Origin: Alopecurus myosuroides
Taxonomy: Eukaryota > Streptophyta > Magnoliopsida > Poales > Poaceae
Length of the DNA: 64,000 nucleotides
Direction: 5' to 3'
NCBI GenBank assembly: GCA_028641055.1
Contig: CM054059.1
Span: 109,752,263-109,816,262 of the forward strand
A program made the translations under genes and the position numbers. This document shows, piece by piece, positions 56,329 to 64,000 of this stretch. Within the stretch, counting starts at the first letter, position 1, and every line of letters starts with the position of its first letter. The notes beneath the pieces were generated by a model. That model did not search any database. It worked only from the letters and a program-made list of their open reading frames with translations, and was not told where the DNA came from.

Positions 56329-57596
56329 AATACCCACGAGTCCTCTGCATCGGTTGATGCATAACAATGTATTATTCATTCTTTAAAAAGTTAGGCAAAG
56401 CCAAACATAGACGCCGAACAAGTTGAATAAAAAAAATTCCGAGGTTGTATGTCGTGATAATAACTCCACCAACTTATCACTAACTGTATGGAAAAAGATC
56501 GAAACGAATGAAAATTACACAACTCCAACCATTGATCGGTCTTGAGATTTTCATTCTAAAGCCGATTTTTCAGCCATGCCCTTCTTAAGGCCACGCCATT
56601 GGTGCACATTGATGTTGCATAATCACGGATCTTGTGTTTCCACTAGATTACACATATTTTTTTCATCGATTTTCTATTTCCATCATCCGTCTGTCGGCTA
56701 ATGTCATCTCGCTAGGAGGATACCACTAGAGGTGGTAGCGAGAGCCGAATACACCGCATACCGCCCTGCTTCAAGTATGAAAGTGCGTCAGATGCCCACT
56801 ACATGGATTTTGGGTGATCAACCACAACATGATTAAGGTACCAATGTTTTTATCTAGTATATCATGTACTTAGTCACCACAGTTGTTTTGGTTTAACCAT
56901 CGACACCTTGATCCATTTCCGTGAAAGCATATATGTATTGTATTAAGCGAACATAGAAGCAGAAAGGTTTTAATGATTCCTGAAGAATATGATTACTATC
57001 GTCACTCATGCATCCTCCTCAATCATAGGGAGTGTCGGCACATCAACGGATAAAGAAGCATCCTTGTCCATACAAAAACTGGAAAAACCTACTCGACCAA
57101 TAGATTATTGTCGCGTGTCGGAATGCAGACAGCGGGGAAGCCGGGATTGTTCCCCTACGGTTTTCTTAGGCAGACATGCGCGGGGATCTACTGCGTCGAT
57201 CGTGGAGGTTATGTAGAACTTGTACACCGTAGAGACACGTTTTGTACCGAGGTACAACCATACTATTGCGGGAGTGATTGATCTTAAAATAATCATGTGA
57301 AACTTGTTTTTGTCCGTGCTCAATTGAACTCATACTCTCCCACAACATACGCCTCCCATCTGAAATATCTCTGAGTACCCGTATCAGCATATTCTTAATT
57401 CATGAGATCCTAGATTGAAAACAAAGATATATCAAAGAGATATGCCTCTTATAAAAGCATGTGGTGATTCTAGCGCCTCACTTGAAGATAAAGATGATAC
57501 TCGGGAGTTAGAGCTTTATGTTCTCATCCTTAATTATATGCATGAAGCTCTAGGTGGTTGATGCACAGTTGCACAGCCCCAACCAAAACAGGACAA
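56329..57596. other. unassigned AT-rich sequence, possible old LTR remnants
   Basis: No gene found. A stretch at 56778 (TGAAAGTGCGTCAGATGCCC) resembles the opening of SIRE-type LTRs like the one at 6138, but no matching end was found. The rest holds no recognisable element. Confidence 0.35.
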
Positions 57597-59130
57597 TGTT
57601 GGATGTATGCCCAAAAGGAAATAATATTTATACATATGTTTCATAATTATGATTCAAATTACTATGCTATAACTGACGTGATTCCTAAACATGAGATTCA
57701 TAGAAAAATTCACGCTCATGTGTAGTAACATGAACACAAAAACAAACCCTACTCTTGCCTTTTACGACTAATTAATTGACTATTTGATGACTATGTTTTC
57801 CTAGTCATGGACCTTGTTTTCGTCAACATCAATAAATAGCATATTATTGGAAGGGAACAATATGGCTAGGTATTCCCTAAGTAGATTGATATGCTAAGAG
57901 ATTCCACTAAGACATCTTTGTCCTTAGAATCATATAACAACACAGTTATATTACAATGCATGCTTTAACCATGAGGTTATCGTGATAATATATTCTGGAG
58001 GTTTTACTTTGGTGCTATCAAGAGTCACACTGTAAACTGGATGAAAATAAAGGTAGTTACTGGGTAATTTTAAAGGAGTATGCTATCTTTGATATTTTGA
58101 GGTGGGAATTACTACTCCGTAAAAAGAGAGATACATACCTAGGGCCACTCGGTATTCTTGATATTCATAAGTTCTGTAGACAATGATGATGATGATACAT
58201 CATGTGGGATATCATAATGCGGTAACAAAAAAGAGGAAACTTATCAGATAATGAGATGAGACAAAGGTATTAGTGAACCAGAGATTGTTTCACGGGCAAT
58301 ACCGGAATCAATAGTCTCGAGTAAGTTCGGTATCGTGAGTAATGGGAGATTTGTATAATAACCAACAATTTCATGAGTTTATTCCTCTAGTATTTGTGAT
58401 TCAATATGGGTGTCCACGGACCCGCTATTGATTATTGAAAAGGAAAAAAGTTCCCAGTTTCATGTGCACACACTATCGAACCTGTAGGGGAAACACACTT
58501 ACGTTTAGGCTTACTTTTATGTATATTGGTAGGTCCGGATCAACTAGGAGTGTCACCAGAATGGTTTTTCTGCGTGATAGATATATTTTATATATCAGAG
58601 AGAGATTATAACGAGGGAATGAGATGTCCCGGAGTGATAGAAACAATTTCTATTACTACCGGAATTTATTCTGGAGTCATTTTGAAAGAGAAATCGAGGC
58701 TCCACGCTTTATGGAGAAAAATGAAAGGGGCATGAGATGTCCCGAGACGTTGGAAATATATTTTTGACATCGCTAGATAATAGGGATGATTTTATCTATA
58801 GGGGTAACGGGGTTCCGGAAGAGTTCCGGGGGACTTTCCGTATATGGAAGAAGTGCCGGAGGGGGACAAATTTCCTCCACGGGGTAAACCCTAATTTCAA
58901 GGGATGCCAGGTGGGACCCATGGTCTCACAATATGCATTATCCATCTGTAGCAATTTTCCAAAATTTATTTGAGAAATAAATGAGTGGGAAAAAGAAGAA
59001 AAAAAAGAAAAAAGGTGGGGGGGTCCACTTGGGAGTCCAATCCGAATTCCCCTAGGAGGGAAGGTGCAGCCAAGGGAGAGGAGGCCAAACCGACCTCCTC
59101 CCCTATGGCAGGTTCCCTCCCTTGAACCAC

Positions 59131-59138
59131 TATATAAT
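59131..59138 (+). promoter_or_regulatory. TATA box of the diverged copia-like LTR
   Basis: TATATAAT in AACCACTATATAATTCATACC, just upstream of the TTAGAG repeat region, which would lie in the transcribed leader. Confidence 0.45.
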
Positions 59139-59194
59139 TCATACCCCTCCTCCCTTTGGAGAACATACAATTGAGCATTTGGCCTCTCTCTTTC

Positions 59195-59480
59195 TCTAGA
59201 AGAATTAGAGGACTAATTAGATCTTCTAATTTGAGCACTTCTAATTGATTAGAGACTTCTCTAATAATTAAAAGAACTAATTAGAGATTATAATTAGAGA
59301 ACTTCTAATAGGATTAGAAACTCTCTAATAATTAGAAGACAAATTTGAGCAATCTAATTAGAGCCCTTCTAATTGGTTTAGAGATCTTCTAATTGGATTA
59401 GAGTCTCCTCTAATTATATTAGAGCTTCCTCTAATTGGATTAGAGCTTCCTCTAATATAATTGTAGTTTCTTCTAATTAT
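59195..59480. repeat. array of TCTAATTNGATTAGAG-like short palindromes
   Basis: About 15 degenerate copies of CTAATT(A/G)GA or TTAGAG half-sites lie in 285 bp, often as palindromes such as TCTAATTGGATTAGAG, with spacings near 20-25 bp in the right half. It is unlike the surrounding sequence. Confidence 0.8.
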
Positions 59481-60076
59481 GCTAAGGTGGTCCTCTCCCA
59501 ATTATACCTAACTTCTCATTACTACCTCTCTCTCTCTCATGTGTTGAGAACTCCACCCTCATACACACCTGGAAAGCAAAGCGCTGCAGAATTTGCCGCG
59601 ACGTATGTGTGCATACTCTCAGAGGGGTAACACATGAGACCCTCAGTCTGCAAGATCACAACGCTAGATACGGGGAGCCGGCAACATCCTCACCAACACG
59701 CTTGTGTGTTAGGATCTTCTACATGCTTCATCGACATCGTCATCCACATATCTTCCGCTACTACGGTGTTTGGTACACGATCTCAAAACTAGATCTTGGA
59801 ATTTATATTCAAGTGTATCTGCATAGATAGGTCTTGGTAGTTGCCTAGCAGTTTGCCGACAATTTTAAATTCCCGTTGTGCAAGCAGTGGTGTCAAACAC
59901 TGGTAGTTGCCTAGCAGTTTGCGCACCTGGGGTGAAGTTGATTCTTAGGGATGCATAGATAGACCTCAATGCTGAATTTATATTCAATTGTATCTTTCTA
60001 GATAGACCAGAGAGGGTAAATCTAGAACTAGTAGAACTGCTAGTCATGTGTCAGCAAACAAACCTAAGTATAGCTC

Positions 60077-61439
60077 TGATGACCCACAAGTATAGGGGAT
60101 CGCAACAGTCTTCAAGGGAAGTAAAACCCAAATTTATCCATTCGACACAAGGGGAGCCAAAGAATATTTATTAGCCTTAACAACTGAGTTGTCAATTCAG
60201 CTGCACCTGAAAGTAGACTTGCTCACAACAATTTATTAGTGGTAATAGTTTTATAGCAGCAGTAGTAAAATAGTAACAGCATTAGCAATCGCCGAAAACA
60301 GCAGGATAGGAGTACCGTAGGCATATAGGGAATGGATGAACAGGCGTTGTATGGATAACATAGGTCATGTAACAATCTAAACATGGGCATTGCAGATAAT
60401 AATAAAGCATCCAACTTCTAGGCAAACCATAGGCATGTGTTCCAATATAGTCATACGTGCTCGTAATGAGAAACTTGCACAACATCTTTTGTCCTACCAG
60501 CCCGTGGTAGCGGGGCCTCTAAGGGAACTACTGGTAATTAATGTGCTCCTTTTAATAAAGCACCGTAGAAACACTCCATGAACACACGTGATCCTCACAT
60601 CACAGCCATCACCTACGGTTGTCCCAATTTCTATCACTTTGGGGCCTCGGGTTCCGGACAATGATATGTGTAAACAACTTGCAGATATGATCAAGAAACA
60701 ATATTATACTCATGAAATAATAAAATTTTCAGATCTGCGATCATGGCACTCGAGCCCTAGTGAAAAACATTAACCATAACAAGTTGCAACAACGGTAGAA
60801 AACACTAACAATGGATACTAGGCATTATGCCCTAACAATCTGGCATTATTACATGATCAATCTCATCCAATACCTTCCATCCCTCTCAGCCTACATCGGT
60901 GTTTAATCACACATGGACGGGAAATCATGGATGGTTGATGGAGAAGAGGTAGCGGTGTCGATTGCGATGATATTGTTCGAATCCCCGTCCCGGTAGGGCG
61001 CCAGAACAGGAACTTATGATCCCCGAATCGAGGTTCGGGGTAGCGGTGGCGCTCTGTTGTGTTTCTATGGAATATGACGAACACCCCTCGGATTTTAGGA
61101 TACAGGGCATATGGAGTCGAAAGGGGAGTCCGAGGGGGTGAGGAAGTGGCCAACACCACCTGGCCGCGCGGCCAAGGGGGCGCGCCGGGGGTGGTGTGGC
61201 CCCCTCCTGGCTCCTCTCCTGGCCCCCTTCTGGCTCCCGGGGTCTTCTGGTGTTTTAGGACCAATGGGATCTTTTCTGAGCATTTTCCTGAAAGTTGATT
61301 TTTCTGCACAAAAACGAGACACCAAGGTAATTCTGCTGAAAATAGCGTTAGTCCGTGTTAGTGGTATCCAAAACTCAGAAGTTTAGAGGAAAACAATAAG
61401 AAAAGTGTTCGGAAAAGGAGATACGTTTTGGACATATCA
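60077..61439 (-). repeat. 3' LTR of third gypsy-type element
   Basis: 1363 bp. On the minus strand it opens TGATATGTCCAAAACGTATC and closes ATACTTGTGGGTCATCA. The polypurine tract (minus strand AAGCTTGGGGGGAGT) directly precedes it at 61440-61454. Confidence 0.8.
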
Positions 61440-63589
61440 ACTCCCCCCAAGCTTAGCTTATTGCTTGTCCTCAAGCAATTCAGTGACAACTGAGTGCGAT
61501 AAAAGACTTTTAGGAACACATTTATTTTATATGATGTAAATATACTCACTACATGATCAAGTGCTGAGGCAAATCATAATAAGATGTATGGAAAATAAAA
61601 TTCACCTAGCAGTTATGCAAACCATGAAAAGATGCCAACAAACTAATAATAGACAACATGAAGTATATCAATATGCAGGATTGCAATGCTCGTAATAGGG
61701 TATGTTAAAGTGTACTCGCTTGCCCTTAATAGTGGAGCAAAACATAAATGCGAGGGCACCTCTGAAGTTCAAATGAAGACTAGAAATAAAGATGTCAAAG
61801 ATACACGCATCAAAGTTATACCACTATCAACCATGTTTTGAGACAAGCATGTTACACTAAGAATAACAGTCATGCTCTCAAGAAGGTGCATAAAGCGAGA
61901 AGGTGAAGACTCAACATAAAAATAAAAGAAAGTCCCTTCGTAGAGGGAAGCAGGGATTAACTCATGTGCTAGAGCTTTTTATTCTATTAAACAAAGGTAT
62001 TGAAAACATTTCATAAGCCAACTAGACTCCACAAGAGCGGCTCCAATAGAAGGACGCATCTGGGTAGAAGGCCATCCCTCTTTCTCTTTTGTTTACACAA
62101 TTATGCTTTGACTGATAAATCAGGGGCAAAAATAGTAAAGAGAATTTGTTGTATTAATTCGGGGCTAGGCACCCCGCTGCCGGCTCTTCTATCACTGGAT
62201 AAGCGGATGAAGCCACTAGTCCAGGTGTGAAACCCAATCAAGAAGTGAGATAAAGATTCTCTATTTATGTCCTCATGAGCTAAAACAGGGGCACAAAACA
62301 TGAATAATTTTTCGAAGGTTTTAAAGATAGCACACGAGAAATTTACTTGGAGTGACGGTTAAATACCACATATATAGGTAGGTATGGTGGACATATTTGG
62401 CAAACTTTTGTTTTTGGGAGTTGGATGCACGAGTAGAGATCATACTCAGTACAGGTAAAGGCTAGCAATAGACGGGGAGCGACAATAAAGAGAGCAACAA
62501 CTGTCATAATCATGCTTGCGACAAAACAAAATTAACAGGGGCATACAAATGATACAAATACTCTGAGGCAAAATAAATCATCGAGTCTTAATTGAATTTT
62601 TGTTTTCAGTCTAGCATGTGTCAGCATGTGCGAAGTTAATTCAAGCGAAAAAATCGGAGGGAGATACCACAATGTCATACCCTTCTATGAATAAAACAAT
62701 GCAAGACAACATTCATACGACATGCTATCTTATATTAATAAGTTGGAACTAACACGTGAGAGCATGAACTACTAAGCATCAATTAAATAACATGCAACTT
62801 AAATGAACGGACTAAGCATGTTCACACAATGAGTATATGTACAAAAATAAAACAAATAGAGTTCATACCAGTCTCTCACCACAACTCGGAATGTCGTAAA
62901 TCGTCATTACTGCTCTTCACTTATGGATTGAATAATATAGAATGGTAATAAAGCTCCAATGGAGACACGGAAGTCCGGTGAACTCAGCAACAAACTTTAC
63001 AAAACCAAAGAAGAACAACAAATATTTTTGGGTTTTCAAATTAAAACAAGAACATAAAGAAGCAAGCAAACAAAACAAAATATTTTTGGATTTTTGAATA
63101 CTAAACCGAAACAAGAAAACAAAGCAAACCAACAAAAGAAACTAAAGAAGCAAGCACAGGGAAACAACAGAAATATTTTTGGTCTTTTTGTGTTTTGGAA
63201 AACAAGAACAAAACGATAAAACAAAGAGAAACGTAAGAAGCGAAAGAAAATGAAAACAAACGAAAGAAACGAAAACATGGATATATAAAGAACCGAACGA
63301 ACATGATATATAAATGAGTGTGATGTTGGTATACCTCCCCCCAAGCTTAGGCTTTTGGCCTAGGTGGAGATCAATCACGGTGCGGGAAATATCCCCATTG
63401 TGGTGGGTCGTCCCTCGCATGGTCGTACTCGGGCGCCCAAGAGGAAGATGAAGCAGCGGGCACATAGTCATAACCGGAGTGCTGGTACGGGATCCCCGTG
63501 GTGTCGAAGGGCTAGAAAAATTCACAATCGTCCCCCTCTCTGGCATCCTCCCCTTGCTGGGGGTGGTGCTCAATGTATGCGTCTAGCTC
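61440..63589 (-). other. noncoding 3' interior of third gypsy-type element
   Basis: No coding frame. Shared blocks with the element at 39819-56328 include TAAATGCGAGGGCACCTC versus TAAATGCCATGACACCTT (about 61746, 41704) and AATTATGCTTTGACTGATAA (about 62099, 42189). A homopurine-rich AAACAAAA stretch spans about 63000-63280. Confidence 0.65.
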
Positions 63590-64000
63590 TGTAACATCCC
63601 TGATTTTTTTAGAAACTTCAAAAATCACAAAAAATTGAAACTTTTTGTATTCATGACAAACAAGTCACCAAAAAACAAATGAGATGCAAGAAACAAAAGA
63701 AAACAAAACACATTTCAATGAAATTGGATTTAGGAATCCAAATTACCTTCTTCCTTAAACCCTAAGCATATTTCAAATCTAGTTTTCATTATAAAGAGAA
63801 AATATTTCTCCTTAGCAAACCTCTTTACAAATATGTTTTCAACCCATTTATAACTATGAAAATATTTAGATATTAAAAATCGGAGAATTACTATCTCTAA
63901 TATTTCCTGCATGGCACCAAAATTATTTCATGTGAACAAAAATATTTTCATAATGCTTTTCAAATGTTATAACAAGTAATAAACAATAAAGTGTGTATAC
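63590..64000 (+). other. possible start of another LTR, cut by window edge
   Basis: TGTAACATCCCTGATTTTTT at 63590 resembles LTR openings of some grass gypsy elements (TGTAACA...). Composition changes here to AT-rich sequence unlike the preceding interior. Without the other end this is only a suggestion. Confidence 0.3.

Larger units (their letters stand above)
57597..60076 (+). mobile_element. diverged copia-like LTR, plus orientation, truncated
   Basis: Opens TGTTGGATGTATGCCC, a diverged form of the BARE/Angela LTR start. It carries the familiar order of LTR landmarks (AGAGAGATACATACCTAGGG near 58125, GGAAACACACTTACG near 58490, TATA box at 59131). The LTR may end at about 59887 (GTTGTGCAAGCA), followed by a mutated primer-like site (TGGTGTCAAAC). 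The element is then cut off by the LTR starting at 60077. No coding region remains. Confidence 0.5.
60077..63589 (-). mobile_element. third gypsy-type element, 3' half on minus strand
   Basis: The LTR at 60077-61439 is followed (in plus coordinates) by a polypurine tract and about 2.15 kb of noncoding sequence colinear with 41390-43480. It is therefore the 3' end of a minus-strand element. Its gag region and 5' LTR are not in the window. The right boundary is set where a possible new LTR starts at 63590. Confidence 0.7.

Noticed and set aside
63585..63589. AGCTC matching AGCTC at 60072-60076 as a target duplication of the third gypsy-type element
   Set aside because: The sequence before 63585 is element interior, not an LTR end, so the 5-bp match is most likely chance or belongs to a different insertion at 63590.

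Overview
The window is nuclear DNA of a Triticeae grass (wheat, barley, rye, goatgrass group). The evidence is BARE/WIS/Angela-type copia LTRs that open TGTTGGGAATATGCCC or TGAAGGGAATATGCCC, initiator-Met tRNA primer sites (TGGTATCAGAGC), a SIRE/Maximus-type copia element, and several gypsy-type LTRs opening TGATACGT. Roughly 90 percent is transposable element, nested up to four deep. The only host-gene-like locus lies at about 34.5-37.9 kb on the minus strand. I saw no tRNA, rRNA, CRISPR or prokaryotic features.

Layout. 1-7418: 3' part of a SIRE-lineage copia element (broken pol, an extra 3' ORF, polypurine tract, 1281-bp LTR) with chains of CCGGAATATCCGG palindromes. 7.5-8.9 kb: an array of about 65-bp repeats split by a 512-bp hAT-like element. 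About 9.1-33.5 kb: one L1-type LINE cut into three pieces. A 1671-bp LTR insertion (10369-12039, target duplication CTAGC) separates pieces 1 and 2. A 19.4-kb nest (12158-31564, target duplication AGTAC) separates pieces 2 and 3. That nest is a gypsy-like non-autonomous element with 1641-bp LTRs. Inside it sit a Tat-lineage fragment with a spliced antisense ORF (15999-19774), a Harbinger-like element (21133-21925) and a nearly intact copia element (22563-30507, target duplication GCTAG).

The gene locus at 34557-37888 (minus) has five small phase-0 exons of a protein I do not recognise. They lie upstream of two large exons that encode six plant-type GATA zinc fingers (CX2CX18CX2C), one of them lacking a cysteine. 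A non-LTR insertion (38140-39591, perfect 11-bp target duplication) lies 250 bp upstream of its ATG.

39819-56328 is a second gypsy-type element (minus strand, gag and protease only). Its 5' LTR is split by an 8372-bp Angela-like copia insertion (47672-56043, target duplication GGTGT). The two 1651-bp LTRs of that insertion differ at one base, yet its internal coding region is wrecked. 57.6-64 kb holds a diverged copia LTR, the 3' half of a third gypsy-type element on the minus strand, and possibly the start of another LTR at 63590.

The elements interact as parasites and hosts. None of the three gypsy-type elements of the TGAT class shows reverse transcriptase or integrase, but all keep LTRs, and those whose ends are in the window keep a polypurine tract and, in two cases, a tRNA-Asp-like primer site. 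They also share a long noncoding 3' region, so they were probably mobilised in trans. LTR divergence read by eye (about 10 percent, 5 percent, 2.5 percent and 0.06 percent) agrees with the nesting order.
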